From contig CAMEVC010000002.1 of NCBI GenBank assembly GCA_945939115.1, forward strand, positions 1 to 64,000: a stretch of DNA of 64,000 bases, in the 5' to 3' direction. Of the stretch, positions 20,237 to 29,144 are shown piece after piece. The translations under genes and the position numbers were made by a program. Positions within the stretch are counted from its first letter, which is position 1. The number at the start of each line of letters is the position of its first letter. The notes beneath the pieces were generated by a model. It had not been told where the DNA came from, did no database searches, and worked only from the letters and a program-made list of their open reading frames with translations. The stretch comes from an uncultured Eubacterium sp. GTDB taxonomy: Bacteria; Bacillota; Clostridia; Lachnospirales; Lachnospiraceae.

Positions 20237-21415
20237 ATGAAGATTTTCATATACAGATACGGAAGCCTGTGCGAACCGGATATAATAGATGCATTCAGGC
20301 GTATTGGTCTTACCGTGGACGAGGAAACTGCTGAAATACGCAACAAGTCACTCACACCTTCGCAATGTGCTGAAATTGTATCTCCAAGACTGATTAATGA
20401 AAAATATGCTTTTGTTTTCTCAATCAATTTCTTTCCATGGCTTTCAGACCTTTGCCAGATGCTGAATATTACATATATAAGCCTTATCGTTGACAGTCCG
20501 GTACTGGAACTTTATGCAAATGCTTTATCAAACCCTGTAAACCGCATATTCCTGTTTGACAATATGCTTTTTTCGGAATTCGAGCCATATAATAAAGACC
20601 ACATTTTCCATGTGCCACTGGCAACTAATATGATACGCAATGACGCTGTAATAAATAATGCTGACTCTGACCGTAACCACAAGTTCTCAAGCGATATATC
20701 ATTTATCGGCTCAACATATCAGGAAAAATGTCCTTTTAACGAGGCAGTTCTCCCTGAATACGAGCAGGGTTTTGTCGATGGAATAATTAACGCCCAGATT
20801 GGTGTGTATGGATTTAATTTCATAGAGTATATGCTCACAGACGAAATGGCTGAAAGAATCCTTAAGTGTATACCGGACCGGTATGAATTTCCTCCCGGTT
20901 TCAGAAAGAACAACAAAGCACTTGTCGCCCAGTATTACCTGAGTGTCAAAGTGGCAGAACAAGAAAGGCTGACTATGCTTAGAATGCTGTCCGACTCCTT
21001 CAACGTTGATATATATACCGGAAGCGATACAACAAGTATGCCTAGTATACACAACAGGGGATTTGCAAAATCATTAGACGAGATGCCACTTATATTCCAT
21101 AACAGCAGAATTAATCTCAATATTACTGCGAAATCAATTCGTTCCGGATTGTCTCTTAGAATATTTGATGTACTCGGCTGTGGCGGCTTTCTGATTACCA
21201 ACTACCAGGCGGAACTTCCAGAGTTTTTCACAATAGGAAAAGACCTGGTTGCCTACGAAAGCGAACAGCATCTCAAGGAACTGTGCAGGTATTATCTTAC
21301 CCACGAAGAAGAGAGGCAGGATATTGCCAGACACGGGCGCGAAACCGTACTGGCTCATCACACATGGGACATCAGACTGCTTCAGATAATAGATAAGGCA
21401 TTCCCCGCCAGATAA
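20237..21415 (+). CDS. DUF3880/CgeB-type glycosyltransferase, copy A
   Basis: 392 residues. GT-B-like two-domain protein: the N-terminal DUF3880-like half ends near the FLFDNMLF block (about 110), and the C-terminal Glyco_trans_1_2-like half has INLNITAKSIRSGLSLRIFD followed by LGCGGFLITN (about 290-325). These are the signatures shared by the three minus-strand copies at 21435, 22634 and 24913. GGGAGGTACAGC precedes the ATG. The opposite orientation relative to its paralogues suggests an inversion or separate control. It ends in a hairpin. The acceptor and donor are unknown; the flagellar neighbourhood suggests flagellin. Confidence 0.85.
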   Translation: MKIFIYRYGSLCEPDIIDAFRRIGLTVDEETAEIRNKSLTPSQCAEIVSPRLINEKYAFVFSINFFPWLSDLCQMLNITYISLIVDSPVLELYANALSNPVNRIFLFDNMLFSEFEPYNKDHIFHVPLATNMIRNDAVINNADSDRNHKFSSDISFIGSTYQEKCPFNEAVLPEYEQGFVDGIINAQIGVYGFNFIEYMLTDEMAERILKCIPDRYEFPPGFRKNNKALVAQYYLSVKVAEQERLTMLRMLSDSFNVDIYTGSDTTSMPSIHNRGFAKSLDEMPLIFHNSRINLNITAKSIRSGLSLRIFDVLGCGGFLITNYQAELPEFFTIGKDLVAYESEQHLKELCRYYLTHEEERQDIARHGRETVLAHHTWDIRLLQIIDKAFPAR

Positions 21416-21426
21416 CCGGGAATGCC
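21397..21426 (+). terminator. Hairpin at the 3' end of copy A
   Basis: GGCATTCCC (21397-21405) pairs perfectly with GGGAATGCC (21418-21426); the first arm lies in the last codons of the gene. It is followed by CTGTTTC, a poor T tract. It separates two convergent genes only 19 bases apart. Confidence 0.6.
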
Positions 21427-21434
21427 CTGTTTCA

Positions 21435-22637
21435 TTAATTAAATACAATATCAAACATTTCTTTAAAGCGGACATCATATGTATGATACTCCGCAATTTT
21501 TTCATAGCCTCTTCTTGCTATATTTGCCCGCTCCGATTCATGTGTCAGATAATAATTACATTTGTGCGACAAGTCATCAATAGATTCATACATTACCATA
21601 TCTTCTCCCGGCACAAAGAAATCATAAAAATCCTCCTGATAATTAGACATAAGAAAGCCTCCGGCGCCCATAATATCCATGCCTCTTAACGGAATTCCTG
21701 ACTTAATACTCCTCAGCGTAATATTAAGATTAATCTTAGTATTATGAAAAATATATGGCATGGCATTATAGTAATCAACTGCTCCTAAGTTTCTCACTCC
21801 CTTAAGTCCCGGAGTCGGATTAGGCGTATACAGATTAACATTATACCTGCCGCCATAATCTTTTCCCAGCCTTTCCATAATCTCCATCCGCTCATCAGTA
21901 GCCATCTTTCTTGCAAGAAAATAATCTGCATACAGGTACTGCACAGTCTCTACGCCATCGCTGCTTGGCTCCACAGGATAGTTCTTAAGCATATCCTTTA
22001 ACACCTCGCCATTAAGCAGCTTATCCAGAAAGAAATATCCATATACCTTCCTTTGTGCATCCATAATTGAGTCGAGGTATCCTCTTGTAAAATCAGAAAT
22101 TTCTTCTAGTCTGTCGAATAGATTATGTTTTTCATTATACATAGAGCCTACAAATGCAATATCCCCTCTGTATTGCTGATTTCCGGAATCACTATTTCCG
22201 GCATTACATCTCATCATCCTGTCCAGTCTGTCCACATTAACTGCAAGAGGCGCATAATACACAGTATTAATACCTTCCCGCTTAAGCTCCATATACTGGG
22301 TCTTATCGAAAATAAAAACATAATTACACGGATTAATTATAGTGTATGAATACAAAAGAACCTGAGGGCTGTCATAGACAAATGCTATATAAGGGATGTT
22401 CCTTCTCTTACAGTTATTAGATATTACCGGACTGAAATTAAAGGTAAATACGCAGTCAAAGCTGCGCCCCTGTTCTCCCTGTGAAAACTTTTCATCAAAC
22501 AATTTATCAAACTCAGGATTAACCCGGTCTCTAAACAGTGGTGTCTCAACAGAAACATACTTATGTCCGTTTTTTTTAAAGCATTCTTTCACATCCTCTG
22601 TTCCAAAATTATTATATTCAAAAATAAGTATATTCAT
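21435..22637 (-). CDS. DUF3880/CgeB-type glycosyltransferase, copy B
   Basis: 400 residues. N-terminal DUF3880-like part with CNYVFIFDKTQY, C-terminal part with INLNITLRSIKSGIPLRGMD and IMGAGGFLMSNYQEDF, then YYLTHESERANIARRGYEK at the end. Closest relative in the window is copy C. The start overlaps the stop of copy C by four bases (ATGA), so translation is coupled. It is the last gene of the operon reading 26079 to 21435 behind flagellin 1. Confidence 0.88.
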   Translation of the reverse strand: MNILIFEYNNFGTEDVKECFKKNGHKYVSVETPLFRDRVNPEFDKLFDEKFSQGEQGRSFDCVFTFNFSPVISNNCKRRNIPYIAFVYDSPQVLLYSYTIINPCNYVFIFDKTQYMELKREGINTVYYAPLAVNVDRLDRMMRCNAGNSDSGNQQYRGDIAFVGSMYNEKHNLFDRLEEISDFTRGYLDSIMDAQRKVYGYFFLDKLLNGEVLKDMLKNYPVEPSSDGVETVQYLYADYFLARKMATDERMEIMERLGKDYGGRYNVNLYTPNPTPGLKGVRNLGAVDYYNAMPYIFHNTKINLNITLRSIKSGIPLRGMDIMGAGGFLMSNYQEDFYDFFVPGEDMVMYESIDDLSHKCNYYLTHESERANIARRGYEKIAEYHTYDVRFKEMFDIVFN

Positions 22638-23830
22638 AATGCCAGTTCCTTTCTGAGCACATCTGTCATCTTCCCAATCTGCACATCATAATTAAAATAT
22701 TTTGCCGTCTTTTCCCTGCCATTCTGTGCAATACGTCTGCGTTCATCCTCATGTCTAAGATAGTATGACGCCTTTTCGCAACAGTCGTTCACATCCGAAT
22801 AAGCCACAAAATCCTCTCCATCCACCATAAATTCGCTTAATTCAGGACAATAATTAGTAAGAAGGAAGCCCCCGGCGCCCATAATATCCAACGCTCTGAG
22901 AGGAATCCCCGTCCTTATATTTCTTAAAGTAATATTGAGATTAATTGCGCTGTTAGCAAACATTAATGGCATATCATGTTCATAATCAATATATCCATAA
23001 ACCGACACCCCGGGAATATTACTCTTAGAAGACTGTGTGTAGAGAGTCATAGGAAGTCGTTTTCCTACCTCTCTAACAATACTAATGCGTTCTCTGGATG
23101 AAATGTTCTTCTTGATAATATTAAGAATCAAGTCTCTGTCCTTTATAAAAAACTCCTCTTCTCTGGAAAAATGCGCATATTTCCCCAGCCTTTCCATTAA
23201 CCTCTCATCAAACATTTCTTCAAGCAGTTCACATCCCTGCATTGTAAGCTGTGCAAGCTCAATCCCCTCAATATAGCCTTTCTCATAATCCGGCAATCCG
23301 GGTAAACTCTGCAAAAAGTCCACTTCATTGTTATACAGATTCCCCATAAATTCCACACCTGAATTAACAAGTCTGCTGTCCACATCAGCTTTCGCGTCAT
23401 TTATCAGCTTTCCAATCCTGTCCGTATTGACCGCCAGCGGCAGATGATAAATGTGTTCCACCCCGAGATTCCTTATTCGCTCCACCTCCGAGCAGTCAAA
23501 ATGAAACATATAATTATAGGGATTAAAAATCATTTCCGAATACATAGTCATACATGGGCTGTCATAAGTCCATGATACATATGGAATCCGGTTACGCAGC
23601 GCTACCTTGGATAGAACCGGCAGGAAATTACAGGAAAATATGAAATCATAGGGTTTATCAACATCTTTTGCCCTTTTAAGTTCCTTTTCTACATTCTCAA
23701 GAAATCCTACATCTTTCACATAGCTTTTTATATTGTATGTAAGCAGTGTTACATCATGTCCGGTTTTATCAAATGCCATAACGACATCATTTTTTATAAT
23801 CTCATCCCATGTATAGTAAAGTATCCTCAT
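22634..23830 (-). CDS. DUF3880/CgeB-type glycosyltransferase, copy C
   Basis: 398 residues with the same two-half plan: PYNYMFHFDCSEVERIR in the N-terminal half, INLNITLRNIRTGIPLRALD and GAGGFLLTNYCPEL in the C-terminal half, and YYLRHEDERRRIAQNGREK near the end. It starts two bases after the GT2 gene 23833-24876 and overlaps copy B by four bases. Tight packing supports one multi-enzyme glycan pathway. Confidence 0.88.
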   Translation of the reverse strand: MRILYYTWDEIIKNDVVMAFDKTGHDVTLLTYNIKSYVKDVGFLENVEKELKRAKDVDKPYDFIFSCNFLPVLSKVALRNRIPYVSWTYDSPCMTMYSEMIFNPYNYMFHFDCSEVERIRNLGVEHIYHLPLAVNTDRIGKLINDAKADVDSRLVNSGVEFMGNLYNNEVDFLQSLPGLPDYEKGYIEGIELAQLTMQGCELLEEMFDERLMERLGKYAHFSREEEFFIKDRDLILNIIKKNISSRERISIVREVGKRLPMTLYTQSSKSNIPGVSVYGYIDYEHDMPLMFANSAINLNITLRNIRTGIPLRALDIMGAGGFLLTNYCPELSEFMVDGEDFVAYSDVNDCCEKASYYLRHEDERRRIAQNGREKTAKYFNYDVQIGKMTDVLRKELAL

Positions 23831-23832
23831 AC

Positions 23833-24876
23833 TTACTCCTCTTTCAGCCCACTCATATATTCTGCTGCCGCAGTTCCAAGCTTTTCATCAGAAAGTCCTG
23901 CCATATCTATAAGCTTCAAACACTCCATCTCATGTGCAATACCCGGCATATTAATATATGGATTACTTCTGTAATCCGGCAGATACTGAACCAGAACTTT
24001 AATCATATACCGTAACATAACAGGCATCATAGGCATATTTCTTACAGCCATAAAATAGAAAGTCTCTGCGTAAAATGAATGAATAAAGTAAAGGTCTATC
24101 TCATCCCTATAATCTTTCATAAACTCCGAATTCATCATCCTGATATACACATCAAGCTGAACCTGTAAATGTTGTACCATTGTTGACGGATTATTCATAT
24201 AGGAAATCATTGTTCCATTCTCATTGTATCTGTAGTAATAAAGCTGCGCTTCTGTCACAGCAGCCCTGTTTACATAGAACTTAAGCGGATATGTAAACAA
24301 CGGTTCTTCATATGCCACCTTTTCAGCATACTTTACCTTTGCACGGTCAAGCAGAGAGCGCCTGTACAATTTTGTGGTGCAGGATTCATTTAGTATGCAT
24401 GAATTAAGAAGAAATTCTTTTCTCCCGGATGCGTAATCATATAGCTTATAATCAACGCTTTGTATAGACATCGTAAAATCATCCGGCTTATGCATTGTCT
24501 CCCGGTATCTGAACTGAACAATATCACAGTCATTCTTCTCCATAATATCTACAAGCACCTTATACATATCCTTATGAATCCAGTCATCAGAATCCACAAA
24601 ACTTATATATTCCCCCGTCGCATAAGATAAGCCTATATTTCTTGCTGTGCCCTGTCTTCCATTCTCATCGCACAGAATCAGCATAATATTATCCGGATAT
24701 CTCTTCTCATATTCTTTAAGAATCTGTACAGTCCCATCTGTTGAGGCATCATCCACAAGAATAATTTCAAGATGGGAAAGCCCAATACTCTGGCCAATAA
24801 TACTCTCCAGACATTCTCCCACCATATTCTCAACATTATAGCACGGCACAATCACTGAAATCCTGTCATCACCCAT
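23833..24876 (-). CDS. Family 2 glycosyltransferase
   Basis: 347 residues. GT-A signatures ISVIVPCYNVENMVG, VDDASTDGT (41-49), GTARNIGLSYATGEY and SFVDSDDW (92-99). Related over the whole length to the GT2 at 19101-20120, including the helical C-terminal half. It sits between two DUF3880 genes in a tight operon, so it probably adds one sugar of the same glycan. Confidence 0.92.
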   Translation of the reverse strand: MGDDRISVIVPCYNVENMVGECLESIIGQSIGLSHLEIILVDDASTDGTVQILKEYEKRYPDNIMLILCDENGRQGTARNIGLSYATGEYISFVDSDDWIHKDMYKVLVDIMEKNDCDIVQFRYRETMHKPDDFTMSIQSVDYKLYDYASGRKEFLLNSCILNESCTTKLYRRSLLDRAKVKYAEKVAYEEPLFTYPLKFYVNRAAVTEAQLYYYRYNENGTMISYMNNPSTMVQHLQVQLDVYIRMMNSEFMKDYRDEIDLYFIHSFYAETFYFMAVRNMPMMPVMLRYMIKVLVQYLPDYRSNPYINMPGIAHEMECLKLIDMAGLSDEKLGTAAAEYMSGLKEE

Positions 24877-24912
24877 ATCTATTCCCCTGTCATATCTATT
24901 TCCCTGTTATAT

Positions 24913-26079
24913 CTAAAGAACTCTAAGCATATATTTTATTTTATCATCAAATGTAAACATTTCACATACTTTTCTATAGCCCTTTGCAGCTATATCTTCT
25001 CTAAGCTTATCATGTTCCAGATAATATTTTACCTTAATTACCAGATCCTTCATATCTTCATACACTTCCAGCTCTTCTCCCGGAGTAAAATACTCCATAA
25101 TTTCCGGCTGGGCATTAGTGAGTACAAAACCTCCGCATGCCATAATATCAAGCACCCTTAAAGGAATACCCGTCTGAATAGTGCACAGCGATATATTAAG
25201 GTTAATCCTGCTTTTTCTGAAAACATCCGGCATCTGGGTGTAATAGTCTGCATATCCACAATACTTTACATTTGGCAGCCTATTATCCACATCTGTAGAA
25301 TAGATATTCACATCACACCTGTCCTGAAGCAGTGCAAGTGCTGTAAATCTCTGTCTGCCGGTAACTTCCTTGGCGATTGTGTATGAAAGCTCTCTCTTTG
25401 TAACCTGAAAAGAATTTCCGCTTGCTTTTATTAAATCCTTGTTAACACTGCAAAGAACATCATCAGATAACATTTCGTCAACAATGTATCCACCTGTCAA
25501 ATGTGACTGTGCACCGATTATTCCCTCCAGATAACCACGATTATACTGTCCAAGCCCTTTACACAATTCTTTATATTCCGACTTATAAAGCTGCCCCAAA
25601 AGCGATACATCACAGCAATAGCCTGCATCAATCTTATTATCAGCAGCAACATTACACTTTTTATCAATATTGAAAACTTCCGGATCTGCGGCCAAAGGCA
25701 GATATTCTGCCCCTGCCACACCATTATTCCTATAATACTCTGCCTGTGCATGATCAAAGAAATATATTATATTACATGAGTTTTTCATAGTATCCAGCCG
25801 TCTGATATGAAGCGGTGAATCATACACCCAGGAAATATATCGTATCCCGTGCTTCTGGCATATATCAGAAATTAATGGCATGAAATTCACTGACAACACC
25901 GCCTGATAATCATCACCTATAAGCTTATCTTCGAATTTATCACAGAAATTCACATCACTATCCCAGTCTGATGCAATATCATAGTAGACATCATAATCCA
26001 CTTTAAGTCTTTTCAATGCATTTTCCATTCCCCTCTGCATGAAGGCATTCCATTGATAAAATAGCAATCTTATTCCCAT
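24913..26079 (-). CDS. DUF3880/CgeB-type glycosyltransferase, copy D
   Basis: 388 residues. It begins MGIRLLFYQWNAFMQRGMEN. The C-terminal half carries INLNISLCTIQTGIPLRVLD and IMACGGFVLTNAQPEI, matching copies A-C. AAGGAATATTTAAAG precedes the ATG. First gene downstream of flagellin 1; no strong separate promoter was seen, so partial read-through of the flagellin terminator is the likely source of transcript. Glycosyltransferase genes placed directly after flagellin are a frequent sign of flagellin O-glycosylation. Confidence 0.88.
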   Translation of the reverse strand: MGIRLLFYQWNAFMQRGMENALKRLKVDYDVYYDIASDWDSDVNFCDKFEDKLIGDDYQAVLSVNFMPLISDICQKHGIRYISWVYDSPLHIRRLDTMKNSCNIIYFFDHAQAEYYRNNGVAGAEYLPLAADPEVFNIDKKCNVAADNKIDAGYCCDVSLLGQLYKSEYKELCKGLGQYNRGYLEGIIGAQSHLTGGYIVDEMLSDDVLCSVNKDLIKASGNSFQVTKRELSYTIAKEVTGRQRFTALALLQDRCDVNIYSTDVDNRLPNVKYCGYADYYTQMPDVFRKSRINLNISLCTIQTGIPLRVLDIMACGGFVLTNAQPEIMEYFTPGEELEVYEDMKDLVIKVKYYLEHDKLREDIAAKGYRKVCEMFTFDDKIKYMLRVL

Positions 26080-26117
26080 TCTTTAAATATTCCTTACTTG
26101 TATAATACTCTTCTTAC

Positions 26118-26165
26118 GAAAAAAGAGCCGGGGCTTCGGCGATTATTATCGCTAAGCTCCAGCTC
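26118..26165 (-). terminator. Terminator after flagellin 1
   Basis: Minus strand: GAGCTGGAGCTT...AAGCCCCGGCTC with an inner GCGAT/ATCGC stem, followed by TTTTTT. One mismatch and one G-U pair leave room for read-through into the glycosyltransferase genes. Confidence 0.75.
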
Positions 26166-26182
26166 CATTAATTCTCAATATA

Positions 26183-27001
26183 TTACTGTAAGAGTGAAAG
26201 TACACCCTGTGTCTGCTGATTAGCCTGAGTAAGCATTGACTGTCCAGCCTGTGAGAGAATGTTGTTCTTGCTGTACTCAACCATCTCTGTAGCCATATCT
26301 GTATCACGGATACGAGACTCAGCTGCCTGTGTATTCTCTGCTGTTGTATCAAGGTTATTAATAGTATGCTCAAGTCTGTTCTGGATAGCACCTAACTTAG
26401 AACGCTCCTCTGATACCTTGTTGATAGCTGCCTGAATAAGTGACATTGATGCACCTGCAGATGAATTGCTGCTAACCTTAATTGCATCATATCCGATACC
26501 AAGAGCAGATGCCTTCATGCTGTTGATACTTACATTGATAACCTGACCTGAAAGTGCTCCAACCTGAAGATTCTTACCTGTGAACTCTCCATCAAGAAGA
26601 TTCATTGTATTAAACTGTGTTGTAGAATATATTCTGTCAAGCTCTGATGTAAGCTGTGTAATCTCCTGCTGGATAGCATTTCTGTCTGTTGATGTGTTAG
26701 TATCATTGGCTGCCTGAGTTGCAAGCTCATTCATTCTCTGTAAGATTGAATGTGACTCATTAAGAGCACCTTCAGCAACCTGGATAAGTGAAATACCATC
26801 CTCTGCATTAGATGAAGCCTTATTAAGACCTCTTATCTGGCTTCTCATCTTCTCTGAAATAGAAAGTCCTGCTGCATCGTCTGCTGCTCTGTTAATCTTA
26901 TAACCTGATGATAACTTCTCTGTAGACTTAGAAAGGGCATTCGTTACTGTTCCCATCTGTCTGTTTGTGTTCATAGCTGATAGATTGTGCTGTACTACCA
27001 T
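26183..27001 (-). CDS. Flagellin 1
   Basis: Filament subunit, 272 residues, the short form with D0 and D1 domains only. N-terminus MVVQHNLSAMNTNRQM, SSGYKINRAADDAAGLSIS (about 32-50) and C-terminal ENTQAAESRIRDTDMATEM with SLLQ at the end are classic. The only variable part is about residues 150-205, where Ser-rich stretches (VSSNSSAGAS) offer possible O-glycosylation sites. The TLR5-contact segment reads LQRMNELATQ, where Salmonella has LQRVRELAVQ. It has its own sigma-28 promoter; GGAGGAATTATT precedes the ATG. Confidence 0.97.
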   Translation of the reverse strand: MVVQHNLSAMNTNRQMGTVTNALSKSTEKLSSGYKINRAADDAAGLSISEKMRSQIRGLNKASSNAEDGISLIQVAEGALNESHSILQRMNELATQAANDTNTSTDRNAIQQEITQLTSELDRIYSTTQFNTMNLLDGEFTGKNLQVGALSGQVINVSINSMKASALGIGYDAIKVSSNSSAGASMSLIQAAINKVSEERSKLGAIQNRLEHTINNLDTTAENTQAAESRIRDTDMATEMVEYSKNNILSQAGQSMLTQANQQTQGVLSLLQ

Positions 27002-27109
27002 AATAATTCCTCCTTGATAAAAAGAACTCCATATAATAAATTAAAATCTTTGTTAAAATAATAAACAGTGATTATTGTTTTAGGCCTTTGTTTATCACTT
27101 ATGTATTAT

Positions 27110-27136
27110 TTATCGGAGTGAATATCAAATACTTAA
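27110..27136 (-). promoter_or_regulatory. Sigma-28 promoter of flagellin 1
   Basis: Minus strand: TTAA (27133-27136), 15 bases, TCCGATAA (27110-27117). The -35 overlaps the stop codon of the upstream gene at 27133. The leader is about 100 bases and A/T-rich, with GGA motifs at ATATGGAGTT and at the ribosome site. Confidence 0.75.
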
Positions 27137-28074
27137 CCCCCTAATTTAAAAAAATTAGAAAAATTTTCTACATCTGCATTAAACTTAGCTTTTTCCTGTC
27201 TTATTCTCATTCTGTATTCATCAAAATCCTTCTTTGCCTCATAGAAATTATCGCATATATAGCGCATGCTCTGCTCTATATCATCATAATCTGTCTCGCT
27301 CCCGAACTTATACTTGTCCGGTATAGAAACATCCTCATAAAATGCAGCGCTTCCCTTTTTGTTTGTGATAATACAGCATCCGCAGGTTGCAGCTTCCCTC
27401 GGAATTCTGTCCTTTCCCGGATGATTTCCGAAATCTATGTATATCTTGGCAATATGCATATATGCGACCATATCCTCTTCAGTCAGTCCAATAAGCGGCA
27501 CCCATTTTAACCACGATATACGCTCAATAAGAGGTTTAATCTTATCAAAGCCCTTCTTGGGATTATATAAAGCAATATTATGCCTTGGAATTTCAGGCAC
27601 TTCAGTCATATATATATCTCCGATATAATCAGAAACATACATAATATGGCTCTCATCTGCCTTAACAACATTACGCACATACTCATACGCATACTTGGAC
27701 TGAACAATATGTAGTTCAATTTCCTGTCTTATTACATCAATATCCCTGCCATCTGTATTAATCAGATAATTATCTACGCTCATCCACCATAATACTTTCC
27801 TGCATCCCTTAACAAGCGGAATAAGCCCCGTTGCCCCTTCGTTAAATATAACAACGCTCTGAGGGTTCTCAATCTCTGATAAACTTACAGCGTGTTGTGT
27901 ATTATATTTCAGATATTTCCCACTGGCTGGAACATCCTGTGGTTCAATCACATTAGATGTGATGTAGAACATCTTCGCATCACACCCAAGCTCATCAAGT
28001 CTGTGACACATCTGATGTGCCAGTTCCGGACCACCACTCTCTATCCCTGCGGGACACACATTATAAAATGTCAT
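27133..28074 (-). CDS. Predicted glycosyltransferase-like protein
   Basis: 313 residues, soluble. It begins MTFYNVCPAGIESGGPELAHQ, a start typical of GT-B enzymes that search a Rossmann-like N-terminal domain. A later stretch, FGNHPGKDRIPREAATCGCC (about 225-245), resembles the donor-binding E-x-A-x-x-G region of GT4-like enzymes. It overlaps the GT4 gene upstream by four bases and is the last gene before flagellin 1. The specific family is not certain. Confidence 0.65.
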   Translation of the reverse strand: MTFYNVCPAGIESGGPELAHQMCHRLDELGCDAKMFYITSNVIEPQDVPASGKYLKYNTQHAVSLSEIENPQSVVIFNEGATGLIPLVKGCRKVLWWMSVDNYLINTDGRDIDVIRQEIELHIVQSKYAYEYVRNVVKADESHIMYVSDYIGDIYMTEVPEIPRHNIALYNPKKGFDKIKPLIERISWLKWVPLIGLTEEDMVAYMHIAKIYIDFGNHPGKDRIPREAATCGCCIITNKKGSAAFYEDVSIPDKYKFGSETDYDDIEQSMRYICDNFYEAKKDFDEYRMRIRQEKAKFNADVENFSNFFKLGG

Positions 28075-29126
28075 AAACCCCTCCTCATTATACGTTTCAC
28101 ATTATCAAAATAATTCTTCTCACTATACTGCTCTACAGAATTCCTGCACACACGCCTGTCACACAGTGGCAGTGCCCCTTCATATATATAGTCGAGGATA
28201 TCAGCAAGCCCCTTAGCATCCTCTTTTTCAAATAGATATCCGTTAACTCCAGGTTTCAGATAATCAATAAGTCCCTCCACAGGAGTAGATATCACTGTCA
28301 TGCCCATGGAAAGAGCCTCTGCACCCGTAAGCATAAACCCCTCATAATCAGAAGCTGCAACAAATACAGATGCATCCTTACAGCATTCCCATGGCTTCTC
28401 CTGCCATCCTAAGAACTCCACCTGCTCCTGCTGCTTAAGATATGCCACAATTTCCTTAAGTTCTTCTTCCGATTCTCCGCTGCCGACAATCTTTAACTTC
28501 CACTTGTGCTTTGCCCTGTATAAAGCCTCCAGAATAATATCAACCCGCTTGACATCCTGAAGTCTTCCAACATAACACAGTGTATTATTATCAGGAGCTT
28601 CCTCCACTAATTCCTGCATGACAACAGGATTCCCAACAAGAAAAGTCTTTGCGTCATGTTGTCTTGAAAGAATAGCCCGTTCATTATTCCTGCTGATACA
28701 CAAATGTGCGTCTGCAACCAGCATCTGCTCTACTCCACCCAGTCCAGCTTCCTCATACTCGGCAATCCTGCTGTGAACCCAGGAGAAAATTCTGAAATCT
28801 GTACTGAGCAACCGTTTTACTGCATCTGCAACGACACACATTGCAGGCCAGTTAGTGGCTACACATACATCCGGACTTCCGTAGTTTTGCACAAATCCCG
28901 CATAATTTCTTGCAAAATGCGTGAGTTTTGCATTAAAATCCTTCTCATTACATTCCTCAAAAGCATATGTCTTATTATAACCTTCAAGATATTTCATCCC
29001 TGGAGCCATATGAACAACCCTCACAGAAAAATCATCTCCGTCAAGATTTCTTGTCCATGACCTTATTACATTCTCAATTCCCCCGGCTCTGCCTCCAACC
29101 GGAGAGAGTATATCCACAGTAACCAT
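28071..29126 (-). CDS. Family 4 glycosyltransferase
   Basis: 351 residues, GT-B fold. N-terminal glycine loop SPVGGRAGGIENVIRSW (8-24). C-terminal CYVGRLQDVKRVDIIL (about 190-205), LKIVGSGESEEEL, VFVAASDYEGFMLTGAEALS (about 265-285, the EGF...E donor motif) and GVNGYLFEKED. GGAGGCAGG precedes the ATG. It overlaps the next gene by four bases and follows the TarJ-like gene by 18 bases. Confidence 0.92.
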   Translation of the reverse strand: MVTVDILSPVGGRAGGIENVIRSWTRNLDGDDFSVRVVHMAPGMKYLEGYNKTYAFEECNEKDFNAKLTHFARNYAGFVQNYGSPDVCVATNWPAMCVVADAVKRLLSTDFRIFSWVHSRIAEYEEAGLGGVEQMLVADAHLCISRNNERAILSRQHDAKTFLVGNPVVMQELVEEAPDNNTLCYVGRLQDVKRVDIILEALYRAKHKWKLKIVGSGESEEELKEIVAYLKQQEQVEFLGWQEKPWECCKDASVFVAASDYEGFMLTGAEALSMGMTVISTPVEGLIDYLKPGVNGYLFEKEDAKGLADILDYIYEGALPLCDRRVCRNSVEQYSEKNYFDNVKRIMRRGL

Positions 29127-29144
29127 CCTGCCTCCATATCAACA

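Noticed and set aside
20237-26079. A polysaccharide capsule locus
   Set aside because: No recognised wzx, wzy, undecaprenyl-phosphate sugar transferase or chain-length gene; the flagellin and sigma-28 context fits flagellin glycosylation better.
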